A stretch of DNA of 12,139 nt from JAAYLU01 sp964458805 (GTDB taxonomy: Bacteria; Synergistota; Synergistia; Synergistales; Aminobacteriaceae), in the NCBI GenBank assembly GCA_964458805.1, contig CAYWKH010000065.1, positions 1-12,139 of the forward strand, written 5' to 3'. Each line of letters opens with the position of its first letter. Positions within the stretch are counted from its first letter, which is position 1. This document shows positions 1 through 5,579 of the stretch, one piece after another. The notes beneath the pieces are model-generated. The model saw nothing but the letters and a program-made list of their open reading frames with translations, was not told the origin of the DNA and made no database searches. A program made the position numbers and the translations under genes.

Positions 1-1
1 C

Positions 2-514
2 ACGTACTGGGGAAAAATCCTTGCAACTTTGGGGATTTCCGGGTTGCTAAAAACACTGATGGATTATGTACACGAGATAGACACTTTGATTCAAGAAGTT
101 TCATTGGCAATCGGGAAGCCTATTTCAAGAGATACATATGAAATCGTTGATAGGGGCTTACCGCACATCCCTCCTACCCGATTACCTGATGGAAAGATGG
201 CAATATATATGTTTTTGCTTGGAGATGAATTTTTGAAAATCGGTAAAGCAAACCATCGCAGCAATGCAAGATTCTGTTACCAACACTATGGCTTGAACGC
301 ACCATCAACTCTTGCAAAATCCCTTCTTTCGGATAGTGGAATGAGTGACTTAAACATTGCTTCTTCGAACATAAAAGATTGGATTAAAAGTAACTGTCGC
401 CGGATTGACATAGTTATTAATGCAGATTTAGGTGTTTTCACTCTGGAGTTGATTGAGGGAGTAATGCACTATAAGTATGAACCTAAATATGAGGGTTTTG
501 CCTCTCAGAGGTAA
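2..514 (+). CDS. Probable divergent GIY-YIG nuclease-family protein, 5' end outside window
   Basis: The reading frame is open from the left edge to the TAA at 512-514. The first possible starts in the window (TTG 29, ATG 59) have no ribosome-binding site, so the gene most likely begins outside the window. About 170 residues are visible. The middle holds an IYMFLLGDEFLKIGK segment (about 203-247) that resembles the GIY...YIG pair. An NARF...QHY segment follows, then STLAKSLL, and near the end ELIEG...YEPKYEG, where the Glu could be the metal-binding residue. This order of blocks recalls small restriction-type GIY-YIG proteins. That assignment rests on motif memory, is not certain, and the canonical residues are only partly kept. 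No membrane segment is seen. Codon use is AT-rich, like the vWA gene downstream and unlike everything after about 1320, which suggests transferred DNA. Confidence 0.5.
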   Translation, partial: TYWGKILATLGISGLLKTLMDYVHEIDTLIQEVSLAIGKPISRDTYEIVDRGLPHIPPTRLPDGKMAIYMFLLGDEFLKIGKANHRSNARFCYQHYGLNAPSTLAKSLLSDSGMSDLNIASSNIKDWIKSNCRRIDIVINADLGVFTLELIEGVMHYKYEPKYEGFASQR

Positions 515-517
515 TTT

Positions 518-534
518 GTCGCTTTTCGAGCGAC
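518..534 (+). terminator. Small hairpin just after the first gene
   Basis: GTCGCT (518-523) and AGCGAC (529-534) form a perfect 6-bp stem with a 5-nt loop, starting 3 nt after the stop codon. The sequence after it is CCCC rather than a T-run, so it is at best a weak or factor-assisted terminator. Confidence 0.25.
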
Positions 535-558
535 CCCGCTTCCAACAAGAATTGTTAT

Positions 559-583
559 CCTTAAGTCACAATAAAGCTTAAGG
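559..583 (+). promoter_or_regulatory. Inverted repeat that overlaps the vWA gene ribosome-binding site
   Basis: CCTTAAG (559-565) and CTTAAGG (577-583) are perfect inverted arms around an 11-nt loop. The right arm runs into the Shine-Dalgarno sequence TAAGGAGG (579-586), which lies 8 nt before the ATG at 595. If transcribed, the hairpin would hide part of the ribosome-binding site. As DNA, it could be an operator. Which of these applies, if either, cannot be told from sequence. Confidence 0.4.
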
Positions 584-594
584 AGGACATAGTA

Positions 595-1248
595 ATGAAA
601 AAAGGATTAACGGAACTTGTATTTATTCTCGACAAAAGTGGGTCGATGGGCGGTTTGGAAACTGACACCATTGGTGGATACAACTCAATGCTTGCAAAGC
701 AACAGGCCGTAGAGGGCGAATGCCTCATTACAACGGTGCTGTTCGATAACAACTACGAACTGCTTCACGACCGTATCGACCTTAAGGCGGTCAGTGCTAT
801 TACGGAGAAGGAGTACCAAGTCGGCGGCTCCACAGCACTTCTTGATGCAATCGGCAGGACAATCCACAAGATTGGCAACGCCCAGAAGAATACCGCAGAT
901 GACTATCGTGCTGAAAAAGTGATGTTTGTTATTATCACAGACGGTGAAGAAAACTCCAGCCGGGAATACTCTGCCGAAAAGGTAAAAGCACAGATCGAAC
1001 GGCAAAAATCGGAATATGGATGGGAGTTTATTTTTCTTGGTGCAAATATCGACGCAGTAGAAACTGCAGGACGTTTTGGGATTGCACCTGACAGAGCGGT
1101 TGACTATCTCGCCGACAGCGAAGGAACTAAATTAAACTATACAGTAATGGCGCAGGCAGTAGCGACATTCCGCGAAGCAGGAACTGTTGACGAGGCTTGC
1201 TTTGAGGAAATCCGTAAGGATGTGAAGCGTCGAGGAGGTCGGAAATAG
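595..1248 (+). CDS. von Willebrand factor type A (vWA) domain protein
   Basis: This 217-residue protein is essentially one vWA domain. It has a complete metal-ion-dependent adhesion site: D13-x-S15-x-S17 in DKSGSM, T80 in GGST, and D116 in ITDGEEN. There is no signal peptide or membrane segment, so it is expected in the cytosol. Proteins of this kind usually bind a partner through the metal site, but the partner is not visible here. The ATG at 595 is supported by a strong Shine-Dalgarno sequence (TAAGGAGG, 579-586, 8 nt away). The C-terminus is basic (KRRGGRK). The gene follows the GIY-YIG-like gene in the same direction after 80 nt, and both are AT-rich compared with the GC-rich genes to the right. 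It is therefore probably accessory cargo. The domain call is firm; the biological role is unknown. Confidence 0.85.
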   Translation: MKKGLTELVFILDKSGSMGGLETDTIGGYNSMLAKQQAVEGECLITTVLFDNNYELLHDRIDLKAVSAITEKEYQVGGSTALLDAIGRTIHKIGNAQKNTADDYRAEKVMFVIITDGEENSSREYSAEKVKAQIERQKSEYGWEFIFLGANIDAVETAGRFGIAPDRAVDYLADSEGTKLNYTVMAQAVATFREAGTVDEACFEEIRKDVKRRGGRK

Positions 1249-1330
1249 ATTGAGTCCCTATAATGGTGAAAATTCGAATTGAGCCATTCGTTCAAGCCTG
1301 GGCTATGATGTAGCTGGAAAACCGCCATCA
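1249..1330. other. Composition boundary and possible island junction
   Basis: After the vWA stop codon there is a noncoding AT-rich stretch containing a perfect palindrome AATTCGAATT (1271-1280). It also has an inverted repeat TATGATG (1304-1310) / CATCATA (1326-1332). At about 1320 the base composition switches sharply to GC-rich. The switch falls at the 3' end of the predicted SRP RNA on the minus strand. The 3' ends of small stable RNA genes are common integration sites for mobile elements. No second attachment copy or integrase lies in the window, so the junction is an inference. Confidence 0.4.
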
Positions 1331-1413
1331 TATCGAGGGGGCGCTGAACTCTCCCTCCTTCCGGACCTGAAAAGGGTTCCCCGCGTCCCCTCGAGGTTTG
1401 ATGAACCTCGCCG
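1318..1413 (-). ncRNA. ffs: Signal recognition particle RNA, small bacterial type (candidate)
   Basis: On the minus strand, TCAGGTCCGGAAGG (1370 down to 1357) matches the SRP RNA domain IV core. It has a GGAA tetraloop (1362-1359) closed by UCC/GGA. The flanks fold into a rod: UCGAGGGG/CCCCUCGA (1394-1387 with 1340-1333), CGC/GCG (1385-1383 with 1344-1342) and GAAC/GUUC (1379-1376 with 1349-1346). There is an asymmetric loop on the 5' side, as in known SRP RNAs. CATCA/TGATG (1403-1399 with 1330-1326) can extend the rod. The RNA would guide Ffh and FtsY to translating ribosomes at the membrane. One feature is unusual: the symmetric loop reads CAGG on the 5' side as usual, but GGGA instead of the near-universal AGCA on the 3' side. 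The ends are estimates: 5' from a TATAAC -10 box, 3' from a TTTT run. Confidence 0.68.
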
Positions 1414-1427
1414 CGCTCTGTTATAAT
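1398..1427 (+). promoter_or_regulatory. Possible promoter for the small hypothetical gene at 1468
   Basis: TTGATG (1398-1403) and TATAAT (1422-1427) are separated by 18 bp, giving an expected start of transcription near 1434. The -35 lies inside the predicted SRP RNA gene and the TATAAT overlaps the opposite-strand -10 box. The two transcription units would thus share a short divergent control region. Confidence 0.4.
1420..1425 (-). promoter_or_regulatory. Possible -10 box for the SRP RNA
   Basis: Read on the minus strand, 1425-1420 is TATAAC, five of six matches to TATAAT and 7 bp before the proposed RNA 5' end. No good -35 box stands at the usual distance, so support is limited to this one element. 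Confidence 0.3.
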
Positions 1428-1467
1428 CCCCTTGGCCTTTCTCGGGCGGGAAGGAGTTGTCGTTGAC

Positions 1468-1743
1468 TTGGAGCATATTTCGAGCATCATAGTCAATTTC
1501 ATAGTCAGGAACATGGAGGAGAGGGGGCTGTCCCTGTACCGGACGGACGACGACAAGATCATGGCCCTCGACGGCGGCTACGAGACCTGCTTCAAGTTCG
1601 ACCTAGTGGTTTCGGACAACGACTTCAGCTGCGCCGTGCTGTCGAGGGGGGAGCGCGGGCTCGTGCTCAACAGGCGTTTCAACGTCTCCTGGTCGGACGC
1701 GGCAGGGATACGCGAGTTCATGGAGTACGTGAGGGGTCTGTAG
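1468..1743 (+). CDS. Small hypothetical protein
   Basis: I do not recognise this 91-residue protein. It begins with a predicted amphipathic helix (MEHISSIIVNFIVRNMEERG) and continues with alternating short hydrophobic strands (FKFDLVV, FSCAVL, GLVLNRRF). It ends in a charged helix, so it looks like a small soluble alpha/beta protein. There is no signal peptide, membrane segment or metal motif. The TTG at 1468 is preferred because AAGGAG (1451-1456) stands 11 nt upstream. A TTG at 1432 in the same frame would give 103 residues, but it precedes the expected transcription start near 1434. The coding style is GC-rich like the genes to its right, so it belongs to the host side of the boundary. Its 3' end faces larE, 30 bp away. 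Confidence 0.6.
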   Translation: MEHISSIIVNFIVRNMEERGLSLYRTDDDKIMALDGGYETCFKFDLVVSDNDFSCAVLSRGERGLVLNRRFNVSWSDAAGIREFMEYVRGL

Positions 1744-1756
1744 CGCGGGGCCCGGT

Positions 1757-1771
1757 CGCGACGGCGTCGCG
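1757..1771. terminator. Hairpin between two convergent genes
   Basis: CGCGAC (1757-1762) and GTCGCG (1766-1771) form a 6-bp stem with a 3-nt loop. It fills most of the 30-bp gap between the small hypothetical gene and larE. The symmetry would let it act in both directions, but no T-run follows on either strand, so the terminator role is tentative. Confidence 0.3.
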
Positions 1772-1773
1772 CT

Positions 1774-2637
1774 TCAGAGCGTTCGAGTCTCTTGTCCCTC
1801 TCCCGTTGCGCTGCTCTCCGCCGGTGTGTTCAGGCTTCCCGTCCTGTAGCCCGCGAGGTCGAGGGCCACGTGCCGGAACCCGAGGGACAGCAGGAACTCC
1901 GACACGGAGGCGGCTGCGTCGGGACCGGCCAGCAGCGGTATCAGCTCGGGGTCGGTCTCTATCCTCGCGACGGCGCCGTGGTGGCGCACCCTGACCTGGC
2001 TGCCCGCCGGGCACAGCGAGCGGACGTACTCCTCGGCCCTCTCCACCTGCCGCAGCCTGTCGAGGGTGATCTCAAGCCCGTACTCCAGGCGGCTGGCAAG
2101 GCACGCGGACGCGGGCTTTTCCGAGGCGTCCAGCCCCATGTCGCGCAGGGCGTCCCGGATCTCGCCCTTCGTCAGCCCCGCCTCAAGCAGGGGGCTGCGC
2201 ACTCCCAGCTCGGCCAGGGCTCTCATGCCCGGCCGGTAGTCGCCGGGGTCGTCGGCGTTCGACCCGTCGAGGACCTTTCCTTGGCCGGACTCCCTAGCCC
2301 AGTCTATCAGTATCTCCAGCCGGTACCTCTTGCAGTGGTAGCACCTGTCCCTGCCGTTCTCGGCGAAGCCGGGCGCGTCGAGCTCGGACACCGGCAGGAT
2401 CACGTGCCGGATTCCGATGATGTCGGCGTACCTGGCGGCGTCCTCCATCTCCCATCCTGGAAGAGTGGGGGAGGCCAGGGTCGCGGCCACGGCCCGGTCG
2501 CCGAGCGCGCGGAATGCGGCGGCCGCCAGCATGGTGCTGTCGACCCCTCCGGAGAAGGCCACCACCGCATGCCCAATCTCACTCAGAATGTCGTCCAGCC
2601 GCCTGGTCTTCTCCGATGTGCCATCCCTGGTCGTCAC
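1774..2637 (-). CDS. larE: ATP-dependent sacrificial sulfur transferase LarE
   Basis: This 287-residue PP-loop protein resembles LarE, which adenylates and thiolates the carboxylates of pyridinium dicarboxylate adenine mononucleotide. That is a step in making the nickel-pincer cofactor of lactate racemase. It has the SGGVDS pyrophosphatase loop (29-34), SPTLPGWE (56-63), a DGSNADD block (124-130) and KPASACLASR (174-183). The conserved LarE cysteine is C179. C99 and C102 in RCYHCK add a CxxC pair. This matches the [4Fe-4S]-dependent LarE class known from Thermotoga maritima rather than the single-cysteine sacrificial type. The start is GTG at 2637; an in-frame stop lies 9 nt upstream, so the protein cannot begin earlier. 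AAGGAG is 14 nt upstream, rather far. No larA, larB or larC is in view, so another substrate is possible. Confidence 0.85.
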   Translation of the reverse strand: MTTRDGTSEKTRRLDDILSEIGHAVVAFSGGVDSTMLAAAAFRALGDRAVAATLASPTLPGWEMEDAARYADIIGIRHVILPVSELDAPGFAENGRDRCYHCKRYRLEILIDWARESGQGKVLDGSNADDPGDYRPGMRALAELGVRSPLLEAGLTKGEIRDALRDMGLDASEKPASACLASRLEYGLEITLDRLRQVERAEEYVRSLCPAGSQVRVRHHGAVARIETDPELIPLLAGPDAAASVSEFLLSLGFRHVALDLAGYRTGSLNTPAESSATGEGQETRTL

Positions 2638-2678
2638 GGCCCCTCTTCACGCTCCTTCCAAGCCGAGGATTCCGGGGG

Positions 2679-2707
2679 TTGTTAAGCTCCCGGTTCTTTC
2701 TTATACT
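2679..2707 (+). promoter_or_regulatory. Promoter of the mnmA operon
   Basis: TTGTTA (2679-2684) and TATACT (2702-2707) are separated by exactly 17 bp, matching four of six and five of six consensus bases. Transcription would start near 2714, leaving a 5' leader of about 36 nt before the mnmA ATG. Confidence 0.55.
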
Positions 2708-2719
2708 ACACGAGTGGGT

Positions 2720-2750
2720 ATTATAAATCCAACGCCCGGAGGGCGTACAA
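2720..2750 (-). promoter_or_regulatory. Possible promoter of larE, overlapping the mnmA promoter
   Basis: Read on the minus strand, 2725-2720 is a perfect TATAAT. A weak TTGTAC (2750-2745) stands 19 bp upstream. The predicted start near 2713 would leave a leader of about 75 nt before the larE GTG. It lies next to the predicted mnmA start on the other strand, so the two promoters face each other and could not both be occupied. Confidence 0.35.
2732..2746 (+). promoter_or_regulatory. Hairpin carrying the mnmA ribosome-binding site
   Basis: ACGCCC (2732-2737), loop GGA, GGGCGT (2741-2746) is a perfect 6-bp stem ending 3 nt before the mnmA ATG. The Shine-Dalgarno GGAGGG (2738-2743) occupies the loop and the start of the 3' arm. 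Ribosome access would depend on opening the hairpin. The same inverted repeat could also be a protein-binding operator. Confidence 0.4.
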
Positions 2751-3832
2751 TGAAGATAGAGGCCTCGCCCGGGGTCGCGCTGGAGCGCCGGCCGCGGCCC
2801 GGTTGCGTGTTCGTGCTGATGAGCGGCGGCGTGGACAGTTCCGTCGCGGCTCTGTTGCTGTTGCGGGAGGGGCTGGACGTGGCGGCTGTCACGATGGATC
2901 TGCCCGGCCCCGCCGTGATCGAGGCCGCCCGGGTGGCGCGCGAGCTCGCGGTGCCGCACTACGTCGCCCGCGCGGGCGACGCCTTCAGGCGGCTGGTCGT
3001 CGAGCCTTTCGTCGAGGGCTACCTCGCCGGGGTGACGCCGAATCCATGCGCGGACTGCAACGCGCTGGTCAAGTTCGGCCTGCTGTGGGACTCCCTCGAG
3101 GATGCCTTCGGCGAGGTCCGGGTCGCCACCGGGCACTACGCCCGCATAGTCCGCGATGGGGGGCGGGCGTTCCTCGCAAGGGGAGCAGACCCGCACAAGG
3201 ACCAGAGCTACTTCCTGAGCGGCCTGCCGAGGCGGCGTCTTCCGGGCGTCATGCTCCCCCTCGGGGGTATGTCGAAGGCGGAGGTCCGTTCCATCGCCAG
3301 GGAGGCCGGGCTTCCCGCGGCGGAGAGGCCGGAGAGCATGGAGATATGTTTCGCCGGCGAGGGAGACTACCGCCGCCTCGTCGAGGGGCGCGAACAGAAG
3401 CCCGGCCTCGTCCAGGACGAGCACGGCGAGGTGCTGGGATCCCACCGGGGGATCGCGGGCTTCACCGTCGGACAGAGGAAGGGGCTCGGCCTGGCCTCCC
3501 GCGAGGGGCTGTACGTCAAGAGGATTGATGCGGGGACCGGGCGGGTGGTTGTGGCCCCCAGGGAGGGGGTCATGCGCCGCAGGGTGCGGGCTAGCGGCGT
3601 GAACCTGCTGTTCCCGTCGCCGCCCGAGGCCGGGGAGCTGCTGTTCGGCAAGACCCGCTCCCGGGGGGAGCCGGACCCCTGCGACCTGGTCCGCATGGAC
3701 GGAGAGGGGATGGAGGTGCTGTTCCGCGAGCCGCGGTTCGCCCCCGCGCCCGGGCAGAGGCTGGTGCTCTACGCGGCCGACGGCAGGGTGGTCGCCGGCG
3801 GGGTCATAGAATACTGCGAGGAGGTCGAATGA
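2750..3832 (+). CDS. mnmA: tRNA-specific 2-thiouridylase MnmA
   Basis: This 360-residue enzyme puts sulfur on uridine 34 of Lys, Glu and Gln tRNAs. Motifs in order are the PP-loop SGGVDSS (25-31), TPNPCADCN (96-104), ATGHYAR (126-132), KDQSYFLSGL (150-159), SMEICF (196-201) and TVGQRKGLG. C103 and C200 match the two catalytic cysteines of Escherichia coli MnmA. C100 makes a CxxC pair, as in the class with TPNPCxxCN. The stretch between VTMDLPG (47-53) and the next helix is about 20 residues shorter than in Bacillus subtilis MnmA. It lacks the usual cysteine-bearing loop, although overall length is normal. The ATG at 2750 is chosen because GGAGGG lies 6 nt upstream and the PP-loop then sits near residue 25. 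The frame is open further upstream, but only over larE antisense. It heads an operon with xdhC and a J-protein gene. Confidence 0.9.
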   Translation: MKIEASPGVALERRPRPGCVFVLMSGGVDSSVAALLLLREGLDVAAVTMDLPGPAVIEAARVARELAVPHYVARAGDAFRRLVVEPFVEGYLAGVTPNPCADCNALVKFGLLWDSLEDAFGEVRVATGHYARIVRDGGRAFLARGADPHKDQSYFLSGLPRRRLPGVMLPLGGMSKAEVRSIAREAGLPAAERPESMEICFAGEGDYRRLVEGREQKPGLVQDEHGEVLGSHRGIAGFTVGQRKGLGLASREGLYVKRIDAGTGRVVVAPREGVMRRRVRASGVNLLFPSPPEAGELLFGKTRSRGEPDPCDLVRMDGEGMEVLFREPRFAPAPGQRLVLYAADGRVVAGGVIEYCEEVE

Positions 3833-4644
3833 TGGATATAGTGGTTTCGAAGAGGCTCGCCAAGCTCTACGACGACGGGGAGCCGGCGGTGCTGTGCATC
3901 GTGGTGGAGGAGACCGGCTCCACCCCGCGGAGCGTGGGGTCGTCGATGATAGTGCTGCCGGGCGGTAAGATAGTGGGTACGATCGGGGGAGGGGTCACCG
4001 AGCACCGGGTGATGCAGAAGGCCGGCGAGCTCCTTGCGAAGGGGAGCGGGAGCATGCTCTACAGGGAGACCCTGACCAACGAGGAGGCCGCGCAGGAGGG
4101 GGCGGCCTGCGGAGGGACGATGGGCATCTACCTGGAGGTCATCGGCAGAAGAAGGGAGCTGGTCGTCTTCGGAGCGGGCCACGTGGGGAAGGCCATCGCG
4201 AGGTTGGGAGACATGGTCGGGTTCGCGGTCACGGTGTGGGACGAGAGGCCCGAGTTCGCAAACGAGGAGAACATTCCGTGGGGGAGGACGATCTGCTGCC
4301 CCGCGGGCGAGTTCTTCGACCACTTCGGCCAGTTTCACGGGGACGTCTACGCCATCATCGTCACGCGCGGCCACGCGCTCGACGCCGACGTGGTGAAGCT
4401 GCTGGAGGGCAAGCCCGCGGCCTACACGGGGATGATAGGGTCGAGGAAGAAGATCGCCGTGGTGCGCGAGCGACTGCTGGAGCAGGGGGTAGCGGCGTCG
4501 CACATCGACAGGATCTACCAGCCGGTGGGGCTGCCGATAAAGGCGGAGACCCCGGAGGAGATAGCGGTCTCAGCGATGGGAGAGGTAATAGCGGTCGCCA
4601 GGGGCGCCGATCTGGGCGCGCTTCGCGCTCCGCTGGGCAGGTGA
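3832..4644 (+). CDS. xdhC: XdhC/CoxI family protein (molybdenum-hydroxylase cofactor maturation)
   Basis: This protein of 270 residues has both expected parts. The N-terminal XdhC/CoxI domain contains ETGSTPR, GGGVTEH and ACGGTMG. The C-terminal Rossmann-type domain contains VVFGAGHVGKA (about 111-121), a TRGHALD block, GMIGSRKK and PVGLPIKAETPEEIAVS. XdhC of Rhodobacter capsulatus binds molybdenum cofactor, promotes its sulfuration and delivers it to xanthine dehydrogenase. C93 in the ACGG motif is typical of the family. No molybdenum hydroxylase is in the window, so the client is unknown; some clostridial relatives serve selenium-dependent hydroxylases. Two ATG codons are adjacent (3829 and 3832). 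The second is preferred because GAGGAGG (3818-3824) is 7 nt from it. Either way the start overlaps the mnmA stop, which indicates translational coupling. Confidence 0.85.
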   Translation: MDIVVSKRLAKLYDDGEPAVLCIVVEETGSTPRSVGSSMIVLPGGKIVGTIGGGVTEHRVMQKAGELLAKGSGSMLYRETLTNEEAAQEGAACGGTMGIYLEVIGRRRELVVFGAGHVGKAIARLGDMVGFAVTVWDERPEFANEENIPWGRTICCPAGEFFDHFGQFHGDVYAIIVTRGHALDADVVKLLEGKPAAYTGMIGSRKKIAVVRERLLEQGVAASHIDRIYQPVGLPIKAETPEEIAVSAMGEVIAVARGADLGALRAPLGR

Positions 4645-4649
4645 CGGCG

Positions 4650-5579
4650 ATGGGAGTGGCTTTCAAGGACTACTACGAGATCCTGGGGGTGAGCAGGAGC
4701 GCCTCCCAGGACGAGATACGCAAGGCGTACCGCAAGCTGGCGAAAAAGCACCACCCGGACGTCAGCAAGGAGAGCGGCGCCGACGAGCGCTACAAGGAGA
4801 TCAACGAGGCCTACGAGGTGCTCAAGGATCCCGAGAAGAGGCAGAAGTACGACACACTGGGGGCCGACTGGCGCCAGGGGCAGGAGTTCACGCCCCCTCC
4901 GGGGTGGGGCGGCGGGGTTCACATGGACTTCGGCGGCGACTCGGGAGGCTTCAGCGACTTCTTCAGGACTATCTTCGGGGGTTTCGCCGGAGGCGGGCGC
5001 GGGGCCACCATGGAGGATCTTTTCCGCGGGCAGGGCAGGCAGGGGGACGAGGAGCTCTCCCTTGAACTGTCGCTGGATGACATCCTTGGCGGCGGGACAA
5101 AGACGATCACGATGGAGCAGGTAGTCCAGGGGCCGGACGGCTACCCCTCCAGGGGGCGCAGGACCCTCAACGTGAACCTGCCCCAGGGCATAACGGACGG
5201 GTCGAGGATAAGGCTCAAGGGCAAGGGGAGCCGAGGCGGGGATCTTCAGATCGTGATCAGGGTGGCGCCCCACCCGAGGTTCTCGCTGGAGGGGTACGAC
5301 CTGGTCACATCCCTGAGGATCTCCCCCTGGGAGGCCGCGTTGGGGGCCTCCGTCCCCGTGCGGACTCTCGACGGCGTCGTGACGATGAAGCTGCCGGGGG
5401 GGAGCCAGTCCGGCAAAAGACTCAGGCTGAAGGGGAAGGGGCTGCCCCGCAGGAAGGGGGCGCAGGCGGGGGACCTCATAGTCAGGCTGGAGGTGGTCGT
5501 CCCGGACAAGTTGACCGACAGGGAGCGCGAGCTCTTCGAGTCGCTGGCCAGGGAGTCCTCGTTCAATCCGCGGGGGTGA
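4650..5579 (+). CDS. cbpA: CbpA-type J-protein (DnaJ family, no zinc finger)
   Basis: This 309-residue class B J-protein would stimulate the DnaK ATPase and deliver substrates to it. The J-domain spans about 7-71 with DYYEILGV, KAYRKLAKKHHPD (HPD at 35-37) and NEAYEVLKD. A Gly/Phe-rich linker follows (about 84-127), containing GGFSDFFRTIFGGFAGGG. Then come two beta-sandwich client-binding domains with LSLELSLDDILGG, LPQGITDGSRIRLKGKG and a C-terminal dimerisation segment. The four CxxCxGxG repeats of classical DnaJ are absent, which separates it from dnaJ. The ATG at 4650 begins 5 nt after the xdhC stop and the J-domain starts at once. The ribosome-binding site is weak (GCAGG), suggesting coupling. 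It is the last gene of the mnmA operon, and its final 17 bp overlap the 3' end of pbpC on the opposite strand. Confidence 0.9.
   Translation: MGVAFKDYYEILGVSRSASQDEIRKAYRKLAKKHHPDVSKESGADERYKEINEAYEVLKDPEKRQKYDTLGADWRQGQEFTPPPGWGGGVHMDFGGDSGGFSDFFRTIFGGFAGGGRGATMEDLFRGQGRQGDEELSLELSLDDILGGGTKTITMEQVVQGPDGYPSRGRRTLNVNLPQGITDGSRIRLKGKGSRGGDLQIVIRVAPHPRFSLEGYDLVTSLRISPWEAALGASVPVRTLDGVVTMKLPGGSQSGKRLRLKGKGLPRRKGAQAGDLIVRLEVVVPDKLTDRERELFESLARESSFNPRG

Noticed and set aside
1301..1317. GATGTAGCTGG on the plus strand resembles part of E. coli 4.5S RNA
   Set aside because: It is on the strand opposite to the SRP core and outside the rod, so it is most likely chance.
1392..1410. Hairpin CGAGGTT/AACCTCG as a separate terminator
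   Set aside because: No T-run follows on either strand, and it lies inside the predicted SRP RNA 5' part, where it is better seen as an alternative fold.
1137..1562. Minus-strand 141-codon open frame across the SRP RNA region
   Set aside because: It crosses the island boundary and three other features, has no recognisable domain and changes composition midway.
1774..2685. Long plus-strand open frames over larE
   Set aside because: They are shadows of larE in high-GC DNA; the minus frame carries the PP-loop and cysteine motifs.
2417..2749. N-terminal extension of mnmA by 111 codons
   Set aside because: The frame is open but lies antisense to larE, has no family similarity, and a good ribosome-binding site precedes the ATG at 2750.
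4236..4649. N-terminal extension of the J-protein by 138 codons
   Set aside because: It overlaps xdhC in another frame and has low-complexity Arg/Gly content; the J-domain begins right after the ATG at 4650.
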